Positions 8,770-15,762 of a stretch of DNA of 64,000 nt are shown here, one piece after another. The position numbers were made by a program, and so were the translations under genes. Each line of letters begins with the position of its first letter. The first letter of the stretch is position 1. The stretch is from Sneathiella chungangensis (lineage in GTDB: Bacteria; Pseudomonadota; Alphaproteobacteria; Sneathiellales; Sneathiellaceae), in NCBI RefSeq assembly GCF_009882935.1, contig NZ_WTVA01000001.1:372001-436000 (forward strand), read 5' to 3'. The notes beneath the pieces were generated by a model. The model ran no database searches, was not told the DNA's origin, and was given only the letters and a program-made list of their open reading frames with translations.

Positions 8770-8846
8770 TGGCGACCCCGGCACGACTCGAACGTGCGAC
8801 CTATTGATTAGAAGTCAATTGCTCTATCCAGCTGAGCTACGGGGCC
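8770..8846 (-). tRNA. tRNA-Arg (anticodon TCT)
   Basis: Read on the minus strand, the 77-nt sequence folds as a cloverleaf. The acceptor is GGCCCCG against CGGGGTC, the D-arm has AGCTCAGCTGGATAGAGC, and the anticodon stem ATTGA/TCAAT encloses the loop CTTCTAA, giving anticodon TCT. The T-arm contains GTTCGAGTC and the CCA end is encoded. The ald terminator hairpin lies just beyond its 3' end. Confidence 0.95.
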
Positions 8847-8866
8847 GTTGTTAGCGACAGTTTGGT

Positions 8867-9169
8867 TTATCCGCGCACACGCGAATAGGAGAAGTTGTCT
8901 GCATAGGCCTTCAGATGAAGGCGCCGCGTCTTCGGCTCATACACCGTATAGTCGATGTTGTTGGCTTCGCAAAACGCGATGGCGCTTTCCTTGTCCTCGA
9001 AATCGATACGGACTTCCGCGTTCATGTCGCGCGATCCCGTCCAGCCCATCAGCGGCTCCACATATCTGGCCTCAGCCGGAGCATATTCAAGACGCCAGCG
9101 TTTCGTGCCCTTGCGGCCCGACTGCATGGCGTTCTTCGCCGGTTGAAATATTCGTGCCTTTGCTGCCAT
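8867..9169 (-). CDS. NDUFS4-like ETC complex I subunit
   Basis: A 100-aa protein of the ETC_C1_NDUFA4/NDUFS4 family. It starts with ARIFQPAKNAMQSG and has the typical WRLEY, LMGWTGSRDM and FEDKESAIAFCEANNIDYTV segments, ending in KAYADNFSYSR. In mitochondria and alphaproteobacteria this protein caps the peripheral arm of NADH:ubiquinone oxidoreductase near the N-module. It is usually encoded apart from the nuo operon, as here. It overlaps no gene and starts 8 bp after the PA14 gene, so the two are probably co-transcribed. Confidence 0.92.
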   Translation of the reverse strand: MAAKARIFQPAKNAMQSGRKGTKRWRLEYAPAEARYVEPLMGWTGSRDMNAEVRIDFEDKESAIAFCEANNIDYTVYEPKTRRLHLKAYADNFSYSRVRG

Positions 9170-9176
9170 TATCCGG

Positions 9177-9794
9177 TCACTCCACTAAATGACTGAACAC
9201 CTCGGCCGGGACATAATCCAATTCGCCGAAACCCGGCGCTTCCCAGTAAAGTTCCAATGTCGAGGTGTTTTTCTTCTCGAAATACTTGATGTGGATCGGA
9301 TACCAGCCCGGCTCTGAAATCTCAACAACTATTTCATCAGAGAAGCGGTCGGCATGGACGTCGGGGTCTTCATAAATCAGCTTGTCGCCGATCGCAATCC
9401 AGACGCCGTCATTGGAATGCACCATGAAGACGTAGCGGCCCGGCTCCGCCATCTTGATATAACCCGTGATGATGGCGCCGACCATGTCGTTGCTGTTGGA
9501 GGTCAGGACATTGCCCTGGCCGACCTGATAATTGAGCATGGGTATGGGCGTGCCCGGCTTGCCGTCCATATATCCCATATTCTCTTCAAGCTCTTTGATG
9601 CTGTCGACTTTGACGCCGTAATATTTGACGGCTAGACCCGGCTTCAGGTTGGCTTCGTCAGGTTGCGGCGAGGCCGGCTTCAGTCCGGAAAATGTCTCTG
9701 CCTGCGCAACAAGCGGCACCGCAAGGAGACCCGCAATGAATGCCGTCGTGCGAATGGCTCGCCACAACAGCCCAATAAAATTTCTGCCACCCAT
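9177..9794 (-). CDS. Exported PA14-domain protein
   Basis: About 205 aa from the ATG at 9794. An N-terminal signal peptide (basic start, then a hydrophobic run ending AVPLVAQAE) is followed by a single PA14-like beta-barrel: GLAVKYYGVKVDSI, GYIKMAEPGRYVFMVHSNDGVWIAIGDKLI, GWYPIHIKYFEKKNTSTLELYWEAPG. PA14 domains commonly bind carbohydrate, so a role at the cell surface or periplasm is likely but unproven. The reading frame extends upstream to 9860, but the signal peptide and GGAGG 11 nt upstream favour 9794. No catalytic domain is fused to it. Confidence 0.8.
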   Translation of the reverse strand: MGGRNFIGLLWRAIRTTAFIAGLLAVPLVAQAETFSGLKPASPQPDEANLKPGLAVKYYGVKVDSIKELEENMGYMDGKPGTPIPMLNYQVGQGNVLTSNSNDMVGAIITGYIKMAEPGRYVFMVHSNDGVWIAIGDKLIYEDPDVHADRFSDEIVVEISEPGWYPIHIKYFEKKNTSTLELYWEAPGFGELDYVPAEVFSHLVE

Positions 9795-9923
9795 CCGGTT
9801 CGTCGCCTCCACCAAAAGAAAAATCTTCTGATATTCTAATGAAAAATCGACGAACGGCAATCGAAAGCGGATTTGCGGTGAAAAATGAGACCGAAGACCA
9901 AATAATCAGCTAATTTCGGAAAT

Positions 9924-9960
9924 AAAAAAGCTTTGCAATCTTCTGAATTGCAAAGCTTTT
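9924..9960 (-). terminator. Intrinsic terminator of tRNA-Pro
   Basis: AAAAGCTTTGCAA and TTGCAAAGCTTTT form a long perfect stem with a 9-nt loop. On the minus strand it follows the tRNA directly and ends in a T-run, so it terminates the tRNA-Pro transcript. Confidence 0.88.
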
Positions 9961-9964
9961 ATGA

Positions 9965-10041
9965 TGGTCGGGGCAGCAAGATTCGAACTTGCGACCTCTC
10001 GCTCCCAAAGCGAGCGCACTACCAGGCTGTGCTATGCCCCG
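9965..10041 (-). tRNA. tRNA-Pro (anticodon TGG)
   Basis: A 77-nt cloverleaf on the minus strand. The acceptor is CGGGGCA against TGCCCCG, the anticodon stem CTCGC/GCGAG encloses the loop TTTGGGA (anticodon TGG), and the T-loop is GTTCGAATC. The discriminator is A and the CCA is encoded. Confidence 0.95.
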
Positions 10042-10116
10042 AAAGATGAGCTGATGATCTATACCATCAAGCCCGCGCCCGCAAGGCGGAATTGAGCAAT
10101 TCTGCCAATAAATTTG

Positions 10117-10548
10117 CTAGCTGCCGACATGCACATAATGGAAGATGCCGTCCGCCTTGAAGATGGCCTTCTGGCCGACTTTGAGGCTGCCCCGGACGAA
10201 AACGACCGTCCGTGTGCTGCGAATGACCTCGACATCGGATTCCACCCAGTCGCCCTCACGGGCCGGCCGCAAGAATTCGGAATTCATCTTGATGGTGACG
10301 CAGCGGCGTCCGGTCTCGTGAAAAACAACCGCCGCCAGCGCGGAATCCGCGAAGGTCATCAACATGCCGCCATGGGCGAATTTGATGCTGTTCAGGTGTT
10401 TCGGTTCTACATAAAAGGCGCGAACGAGTTTGTTGTCATCGGATATTTTCTCGAAGAAGGGACCATTCGCGATGGTAAAGGGCGCCTTTCTGTCGGCGGG
10501 CACGAATCCTTCGGGAATGGGACGGTTTCTGGTGTCTTGCTTGTTCAT
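10117..10548 (-). CDS. PaaI-family hotdog-fold thioesterase
   Basis: A 143-aa single hotdog domain. It holds the family motif NSIKFAHGGMLMTFADSALA (about residues 52-71), with HGG at the active-site helix and D/S in the following helix, then CVTIKMNSEFLRPAREGDWVESDVEVIR. Members hydrolyse aromatic or acyl-CoA thioesters in the cytoplasm. The gene sits 15 bp downstream of the DUF192 gene on the same strand, so co-transcription is likely; the substrate is unknown. Confidence 0.88.
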   Translation of the reverse strand: MNKQDTRNRPIPEGFVPADRKAPFTIANGPFFEKISDDNKLVRAFYVEPKHLNSIKFAHGGMLMTFADSALAAVVFHETGRRCVTIKMNSEFLRPAREGDWVESDVEVIRSTRTVVFVRGSLKVGQKAIFKADGIFHYVHVGS

Positions 10549-10563
10549 TATTGTTTCCGGTTT

Positions 10564-11034
10564 TTACTTATTTTCAAACAGGCGGTGGAGCAGCATGTCG
10601 CCCACCCCGACAGAATTTTCCCGCGCGAATCCCCCGTTCACCTCCAACACGGCGCGCGCAGGCTTATCGGCAGAGATCAACTCGATCGAAAAGGGCTCGG
10701 AGTTCTCCTTAATGTAGAGAATTTTTCCGCGCCCATCCACAAAGAACATATCGAGGGGTATCTTCGTGTTTTTCATCCACATGGTAATCGCGACGGTCTT
10801 GTTGAAATCAAAGAGCATCCCCTGCATCGGCGGCAACATTTCACGGTGCATCAGGCCCCTGCTCCGCTCGGCGGAATCGTCGGCGATCTCAACCTGCAAT
10901 TCCAGTAGCCGGTCGGCTGTTTTGACGATCAGCCTTTCCGTTGCGCCCTGCGCGACCGCGGTGGCCGCCACCAAAATCAGGACCAACGCCGCGAAGACGA
11001 CCCTGCCGCCATGCTTTTTAACCCGGTCCATCAT
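10564..11034 (-). CDS. DUF192 family exported protein
   Basis: A 156-aa protein with an N-terminal signal peptide or anchor (hydrophobic run about residues 12-29, ending VAQGA) followed by one DUF192 domain. Family motifs visible are [37 protein letters not shown] and [10 protein letters not shown]. Function of the family is not established. The start region faces the TPP riboswitch, so the intergenic region carries two divergent promoters. Confidence 0.9.
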   Translation of the reverse strand: MMDRVKKHGGRVVFAALVLILVAATAVAQGATERLIVKTADRLLELQVEIADDSAERSRGLMHREMLPPMQGMLFDFNKTVAITMWMKNTKIPLDMFFVDGRGKILYIKENSEPFSIELISADKPARAVLEVNGGFARENSVGVGDMLLHRLFENK

Positions 11035-11085
11035 CCCGATGAATTATCCTTTGCCCGTTCGGTTAAATTCTCTATAGTAAAGGTC

Positions 11086-11174
11086 CCTCGGGGGGAGCCG
11101 ATTTGGCTGAGAGGTTCCGGTCTTTGGAACGACCCCGATCACCTGATCAGGTTAATACCTGCGTAGGAACGAGA
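11086..11174 (+). ncRNA. TPP riboswitch (THI element)
   Basis: The sequence upstream of the thi transporter contains the conserved TPP aptamer parts in order: GGGGGAGCC, GGCTGAGA, a variable hairpin (GGTTCC...GGAAC), ACCCCGATCACCTGATC, AGGTTAATACCTGCGTAGG. It ends about 6 nt before the first gene, so it probably controls translation initiation by sequestering the start region. Excess thiamine pyrophosphate should shut off the operon. Confidence 0.95.
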
Positions 11175-11179
11175 TATCA

Positions 11180-11986
11180 ATGGAACCGGAAGATTCAGCC
11201 AATTCCGAATTATCGGAGCCTATCCCTGATACATCGCGCGATCAAGGAGCGCCCGCGGTCGGCCTGAATTTAAAGCTCAAGGAGCTTGTATTCGACGGCG
11301 ACACGATCCTCACCGATCTGGATCTGACCCTGTCCCCCGGCAAGATCACCTGCCTGCTCGGCCCAAGCGGCGTCGGCAAGAGCAGCATCCTGAAAATTCT
11401 CGCAAGCTTCCTTCCCCCGCCGGAGAGCAGTTTTCTGGTCACCACAGATGGCGACCCGCTGAAGGGACGGATTTCCTATATGGATCAGCAGGACCTGCTC
11501 CTGCCGTGGGCGACGGTACTCGACAATCTCCTTATCGGCGATCGGTTGCGCGGAGACACGCCGGATACGGCCCGTGCGATGGCGCTTCTCGACCAGGTCG
11601 GCCTGACGAAATGGCGCGACGCCCGGCCGGACGCTCTTTCCGGTGGCATGCGCCAGCGCGTCGCCCTCGCCCGCTCTCTGATGGAGGAGGCGCCTGTCGT
11701 CCTGATGGATGAGCCCTTTTCCGCGCTTGACGCGATCACGAAATATCACCTGCAGGCACTTGCGGCGCGAATGCTGGCCGGTCGCACCGTTCTCCTGATC
11801 ACCCATGACCCGATGGAGGCACTCCGTCTCGGCCATGTTATTCACGTGCTGTCGGGACATCCGGCGCGATTGTCCTTGCCGCTAACGCCGGCAGGCGCGA
11901 TACCACGAGATCCGTCGGATGACGCGTTGCAGCGACTTTACTCCGAAATCATGACCCGCCTCGCCGGGGAACCGGTGGACGCGTGA
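11180..11986 (+). CDS. thiZ: ABC transporter ATPase for thiamine pyrimidine precursor (ThiZ-type)
   Basis: A 268-aa nucleotide-binding protein. Walker A GPSGVGKSS (about residues 60-68), Q-loop DQQDLLLPW, signature LSGGMRQRVALARSL (about 157-171), Walker B VVLMDEPFSALD and the switch His in LLITHDPMEAL are all present. About 30 extra N-terminal residues precede the domain. Together with the permease and NMT1/ThiY-like protein after it, and the TPP riboswitch before it, it should energise uptake of HMP or formylaminopyrimidine. The spacing to the permease is an overlap (TGATG). Confidence 0.92.
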   Translation: MEPEDSANSELSEPIPDTSRDQGAPAVGLNLKLKELVFDGDTILTDLDLTLSPGKITCLLGPSGVGKSSILKILASFLPPPESSFLVTTDGDPLKGRISYMDQQDLLLPWATVLDNLLIGDRLRGDTPDTARAMALLDQVGLTKWRDARPDALSGGMRQRVALARSLMEEAPVVLMDEPFSALDAITKYHLQALAARMLAGRTVLLITHDPMEALRLGHVIHVLSGHPARLSLPLTPAGAIPRDPSDDALQRLYSEIMTRLAGEPVDA

Positions 11987-12780
11987 TGAAACTTTTGCGC
12001 ATCCTCATCACAGTTGGCGGACTGATCCTGATCTGGGAATCGCTGACGGCCCTTCTTGACCTGCCGAAGTTCATGCTGCCCTCGCCCCTCGTCGTCGCCG
12101 AGGCGCTCTACAGCCATGCCGGACTGATCGCGGAGAACGCTCTCACAACATTGATTGAAATACTGGTCGGCCTCTTTCTTGGTCTTGTCTTCGGTATGGT
12201 GTCAGCTGTTTTGATTTCTGCCTACCGCCCCGTAAAACAATGGGTTTTTCCGCTTCTGATTGCCAGCCAGGCGATCCCGGTTTTTGCCATCGCGCCGCTT
12301 CTCGTGCTGTGGCTCGGTTACGGACTTGCGCCGAAAATCGTGATGAGCCTGCTGATCATATATTTCCCTGTCACCGTCGGCTTTCTTGATGGCCTCAACC
12401 GCACCCACCCGGCCTGGCTCAATCTGGCCGCGCTGTTGCAGCAATCGGGCCGCCGGCGCCGCTTGCGCAACACCCTTAATCTCTATCGTTACATCAAGAT
12501 CCCCTTTGCCCTGCCCTCGCTTGCCTCCGGCATCCGCGTGGCGGCGGCGATCGCGCCGATCGGGGCGATTGTCGGCGAATGGGTCGGCGCATCCTCTGGC
12601 CTCGGCTATCTGATGCTGCACGCGAATGCACGCGTGCAGACCGACCTCATGTTCGCGAGCCTGCTCGTTCTCACGGTCATGGCGCTTCTTCTTTATTACC
12701 TGATCGACCACGGTCTTCGTCTTGCCTTGCCGTGGCTCGCCGATCAGACCGACCTTCACAGTCAACAACGGAGTTTGTAA
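11986..12780 (+). CDS. thiX: ABC transporter permease for thiamine pyrimidine precursor (ThiX-type)
   Basis: A 264-aa permease with about six membrane segments and the BPD EAA-like loop near GEWVGASSGLGYLML (about residues 196-210). The N-terminal part has the LPSPLVVAEAL motif typical of the SsuC/TauC/ThiX group. The start ATG at 11986 overlaps the ThiZ stop by one base; a GTG at 11983 is the only near alternative. It forms the membrane channel of the transporter. Confidence 0.9.
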   Translation: MKLLRILITVGGLILIWESLTALLDLPKFMLPSPLVVAEALYSHAGLIAENALTTLIEILVGLFLGLVFGMVSAVLISAYRPVKQWVFPLLIASQAIPVFAIAPLLVLWLGYGLAPKIVMSLLIIYFPVTVGFLDGLNRTHPAWLNLAALLQQSGRRRRLRNTLNLYRYIKIPFALPSLASGIRVAAAIAPIGAIVGEWVGASSGLGYLMLHANARVQTDLMFASLLVLTVMALLLYYLIDHGLRLALPWLADQTDLHSQQRSL

Positions 12781-13719
12781 ATGAACCGGATCATATTCCC
12801 CCTTATCCTCGCCTTTTTGCTCCAGAGCACGGCCGCCGCCGCATCGGAAAAGCTGACGGTGCTGCTCGACTGGTTCGTCAACCCGGATCACGCGACATTG
12901 ATCATTGCCGAGGAAAAGGGAATTTTCAAAAAGCACGGATTGGACGTGGAAATGATTGCGCCGGCCGATCCCAATGATCCGCCCAAGCTGGTCGCCGCGG
13001 GAAAGGCCGATCTCGCCATCTCCTATCAGCCGCAACTCCATCTCCAGGTGGCCGAAGGCTTGCCGCTCAAGCGTATCGCGACGTTGATTGCAACCCCACT
13101 CAACAGCCTCGTGGTATTAAAGGATGGCCCGATTGAAAGCCTCGCCGATCTGAAGGGGAAAAAGATCGGATATTCCATTGGCGGATTTGAAACGGCGATC
13201 CTGAAGGCAATGCTTGCGCCCCATAATATATCACTCGACGACATCACCCTGATTAACGTGAATTTCTCCCTCTCACCGAGCCTTCTCTCCGGCCAGGTCG
13301 ACGCGGTTATCGGCGCCTTCCGGAATTTCGAGCTCAACCAGATGGATATCGAAGGTTATCCGGGACGGGCATTCTATCCCGAAGAGGAAGGCGTTCCCGC
13401 ATATGATGAACTGATCCTTGTCGCCAACAGCGGCAAACTGGATGACCCGCGCTTCAAATCTTTTGTCGAGGCGCTGGAGGAAGCAACGCAATATCTCGTC
13501 AATCATCCGGAAGACAGCTGGAAGCTGTTCATCAAAAATCACAAGGAGTTGGATGACGAGTTGAACCGGCGGGCCTTCGCGTCGACCCTGCCCCGCTTCG
13601 CCCTACGCCCGGCGGCGCTCGATGCCGCCAGATACCACCGCTTCGCCGCCTTCATGCAGGCGCAGGGCCTCATTAAGACGATTTTGCCAGTCCATGACTA
13701 TGCCATCGTATTGCAATGA
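12781..13719 (+). CDS. thiY: Periplasmic binding protein for thiamine pyrimidine precursor (ThiY/NMT1 family)
   Basis: A 312-aa protein with a signal peptide (about residues 1-21, ending TAAAA). The mature part begins LTVLLDWFVNPDHATLIIA, the hallmark of ThiY/NMT1-type pyrimidine binders. Further conserved stretches are GKADLAISYQPQ and KKIGYSIGGFETAILKAML. It captures HMP or N-formyl-4-amino-5-aminomethyl-2-methylpyrimidine in the periplasm. The start directly abuts the permease stop, consistent with coupling. The gene ends convergent with the cold-shock gene. Confidence 0.9.
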   Translation: MNRIIFPLILAFLLQSTAAAASEKLTVLLDWFVNPDHATLIIAEEKGIFKKHGLDVEMIAPADPNDPPKLVAAGKADLAISYQPQLHLQVAEGLPLKRIATLIATPLNSLVVLKDGPIESLADLKGKKIGYSIGGFETAILKAMLAPHNISLDDITLINVNFSLSPSLLSGQVDAVIGAFRNFELNQMDIEGYPGRAFYPEEEGVPAYDELILVANSGKLDDPRFKSFVEALEEATQYLVNHPEDSWKLFIKNHKELDDELNRRAFASTLPRFALRPAALDAARYHRFAAFMQAQGLIKTILPVHDYAIVLQ

Positions 13720-13753
13720 CACTCTCAATCATTCGGGAAAGACACAGGAGCAA

Positions 13754-13774
13754 TCCGGAATAAGTTATTCCGGA
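13754..13774. repeat. Perfect inverted repeat between convergent thiY and cold-shock genes
   Basis: TCCGGAATAA at 13754-13763 and TTATTCCGGA at 13765-13774 are perfect complements around a single G. The right arm contains the stop codon of the cold-shock gene. No T-run follows on either strand, so it may act as a 3'-end processing or pause hairpin rather than a classical terminator. Confidence 0.55.
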
Positions 13775-14334
13775 CGCTCTATTTCCGCGACTTGCGGTCC
13801 TTTCGGGCTATCACCAATACGGACCTTCATCCGCTGGCCCGCCTGAACCGGTAGTGCTCCTTCACGGCGCAGGGTTTCCATATGAACGAAAATATCCTGC
13901 GTCCCGTCCCCGCGTGTCAGGAAGCCATATCCCTTTACGGGATCAAACCATTTAACCTCGACTTCGACGAAATCTCCCTGAGGCTGCACGGCTGGGTGGT
14001 TAGTGACATTGTTTTTCTCTGGTACCCGTGGCTCAAAAGGAACAGCCGTCGACGTATCAATATCAAGCACCTTGATTGCCTGCAGACCTTTCGACCGTCG
14101 CACAACAACACAAGTTACGCTTACACCCTCTGCCACATACTCATGGCCAGCTTCGCGCAAACAGGAAAGATGGAGAAAGATATCGCCCGGCTCGTCATTC
14201 GGCGTTAAAAATCCAAAACCTTTGACCGTGTTGAACCATTTAACGCGGCCTGTCATCTCAAAGGTTGTTTCCGGGGACTCGTTCGATTTTGTATCTTCCT
14301 GCTTACTCCGTAATTGTTCAATTTTGGCTGTCAT
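13765..14334 (-). CDS. Two-domain cold-shock (CSD) protein
   Basis: A 189-aa protein with two cold-shock domains, one at about residues 29-93 (GRVKWFNTVKGFGFLTPND...DIFLHLS) and one at about 120-187 (VEVKWFDPVKGYGFLTRGDG...DIFVHMETL). Both keep the RNP1 (K-G-F/Y-G-F) and RNP2 (IF-x-H) motifs. The duplicated form is common in alphaproteobacteria and larger than the 70-aa CspA type. Start at 14334 is supported by GGGAG 6 nt upstream; longer in-frame starts lack one. It binds single-stranded nucleic acid and probably acts as an RNA chaperone. Confidence 0.93.
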   Translation of the reverse strand: MTAKIEQLRSKQEDTKSNESPETTFEMTGRVKWFNTVKGFGFLTPNDEPGDIFLHLSCLREAGHEYVAEGVSVTCVVVRRSKGLQAIKVLDIDTSTAVPFEPRVPEKNNVTNHPAVQPQGDFVEVEVKWFDPVKGYGFLTRGDGTQDIFVHMETLRREGALPVQAGQRMKVRIGDSPKGPQVAEIERPE

Positions 14335-14497
14335 ATAATACTCCCGAACTTGACAGGCGTTTGTTGACGCCTCGCCAGAACAACAGTTTAACACAATATT
14401 AAGTAAAATTTCAATATTCGAATTAGTTGAGTATTAAATGCAAAAGTACAGGTAATAGAGGCAACAAAAGTTGCCATCCGAATGGGCGACCGGCAAC
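14335..14497 (-). promoter_or_regulatory. Structured leader region of the cold-shock gene
   Basis: On the minus strand this region contains GTTGCC (14497-14492), GGCAAC (14475-14470), TTTT, GTTGCC (14465-14460). The middle element can pair with either the first or the last, giving two mutually exclusive hairpins. A further GGCGT-CAACAA-ACGCC hairpin (14371-14356) lies just upstream of the Shine-Dalgarno. If transcription starts upstream of 14497 the leader would be about 160 nt, similar to the long thermosensitive cspA leaders. The transcription start is not known. Confidence 0.4.
14388..14402. promoter_or_regulatory. Candidate CtrA box upstream of the cold-shock gene
   Basis: A perfect TTAA-N7-TTAA (spacer CACAATA) lies 54-68 bp upstream of the cold-shock start codon. 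This is the consensus for the cell-cycle regulator CtrA, whose upstream kinase CckA is encoded in this window. The surrounding DNA is AT-rich, so chance is a real alternative. Confidence 0.4.
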
Positions 14498-14632
14498 ATG
14501 TCGGGATTAACGCGCGGTTGATACTTGCGGCAGCGGAATTCCCATGGCATATACGTGCCAAAGCTTTCACGCGCCAAGGGGTGGCGCTCCCAAAAAACGA
14601 TAACCAATACTGACAACAGGAAGTGCAAGACG

Positions 14633-15112
14633 TTGTTAAGAACCGTTAGTTTGTTTCTCGTCCTCATGGCTGTCTGGCTTCTCCTGTCAGGGCATTACAC
14701 GCCGCTGATCACCGGCTTTGGCATTGCCTCCTGTCTGCTTTCCGCCCTTATCGCCTACCGCATGGACGTTATCGACCATGAAAGTCATCCGCTGCAACTC
14801 GGACCGCGTATTTTTCTCTATTGGGGATGGCTGTTCATCGAGATTTTCAAGGCGAATTTGGACGTCGCGAAATGCATCCTGTTCCCAAGCAAGAATCTGC
14901 GCCCGAGCATGTTCATGGTGACGGCCAGCCAGAAATCGGATCTCGGCAAGGTGATTTACGCGAATTCCATTACTCTGACGCCCGGAACGGTGACGGTGGA
15001 CCTTGACGGGGATCAGGTGATGGTTCATGCCCTGACCGAGATCTCCGCCCAGGGAGTGATGAGCGGCGATATGGACCGGCGCGTGACAAAGGTGATGGAG
15101 GCGACCTCATGA
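14633..15112 (+). CDS. mrpE: Mrp-type Na+/H+ antiporter subunit E
   Basis: About 159 aa from TTG at 14633. Two hydrophobic N-terminal segments (TVSLFLVLMAVWLLLSG and LITGFGIASCLLSALIAYRM) are followed by FLYWGWLFIEIFKANLDVAK and the conserved IYANSITLTPGTVTVDLDG, which define MrpE/MnhE. AGGAAG ends 9 nt before the TTG. The frame stays open to 14525 but that part is unlike the family. An ATG at 14666 would cut into the first membrane segment. The subunit is part of the membrane antiporter complex; the stop overlaps mrpF (ATGA). Confidence 0.9.
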   Translation: MLRTVSLFLVLMAVWLLLSGHYTPLITGFGIASCLLSALIAYRMDVIDHESHPLQLGPRIFLYWGWLFIEIFKANLDVAKCILFPSKNLRPSMFMVTASQKSDLGKVIYANSITLTPGTVTVDLDGDQVMVHALTEISAQGVMSGDMDRRVTKVMEATS

Positions 15113-15396
15113 TATATGCGATAACCGCGATTGCCATTCTCGTCAGCATCGCCCTCGCGCTCGTCCGGGCCATTCTGGGCCCCACTTCCTACGACCGGAT
15201 CCTGTCCGCCAACGCCATCGGCACCAAGACGGTGCTTCTTATCGGCGTCATGGGCTTCCTGTCTGGCCGGCCGGACTTTCTCGATCTCGCGCTGGTTTAC
15301 TCGCTGGTCAATTTCATCGGTACGCTCGCCGTCCTGAAATATTTCAAATTCGGCACGCTGCGCGGTACGCTGTCCAAACCGGCGGATAACGCATAA
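15109..15396 (+). CDS. mrpF: Mrp-type antiporter subunit F
   Basis: A 95-aa protein with three predicted membrane segments and the family stretch LVRAILGPTSYDRILSANAI (about residues 18-37). The start overlaps mrpE by 4 bp and the stop overlaps mrpG (TAATG), so translation is coupled. In Mrp complexes MrpF belongs to the small-subunit cluster next to MrpE and MrpG. Confidence 0.93.
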   Translation: MIYAITAIAILVSIALALVRAILGPTSYDRILSANAIGTKTVLLIGVMGFLSGRPDFLDLALVYSLVNFIGTLAVLKYFKFGTLRGTLSKPADNA

Positions 15397-15734
15397 TGGA
15401 ACTGGCGCTGGACATCGGAACCTGGGTCCTGCTCCTTGCCGGCAGCCTGTTGCTCCTGATCACCGGCTTTGGCCTCATTCGCCTGCCAGATCTCTACACG
15501 CGCATTCATGCAGGCGGCATGGCGGACACGCTCGCGACATTCCTGATATTTGTCGGACTTTCACTGCAAAGCGGATTTTCGCTCGTGACCGTCAAGTTGC
15601 TGCTGGTGATCGCCTTCGTCTTTTTTACCGGCCCGACCGCGTCCTATGCGCTGGCGCAAGCGAGTTTCGTCGCCGGATTGAAGCCGAAACTCGACGGCCT
15701 GAGCGAATCTGAAGACAAAGACGAAACCGACTAA
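15396..15734 (+). CDS. mrpG: Mrp-type antiporter subunit G
   Basis: A 112-aa protein with three membrane segments (about residues 7-28, 40-60 and 66-88). It carries LITGFGLIRLPDLYTRIHAGGMADTL, the MnhG/PhaG signature. It has an acidic hydrophilic tail (ESEDKDETD). The start codon overlaps the mrpF stop by one base. Confidence 0.93.
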   Translation: MELALDIGTWVLLLAGSLLLLITGFGLIRLPDLYTRIHAGGMADTLATFLIFVGLSLQSGFSLVTVKLLLVIAFVFFTGPTASYALAQASFVAGLKPKLDGLSESEDKDETD

Positions 15735-15762
15735 TCTGAATTAATCGAGAGGGGACAAGACC

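Noticed and set aside
8732-10041. tRNA genes as attachment sites of an integrated element
   Set aside because: I saw no integrase, no repeated tRNA 3' end and no change in codon use near either tRNA.
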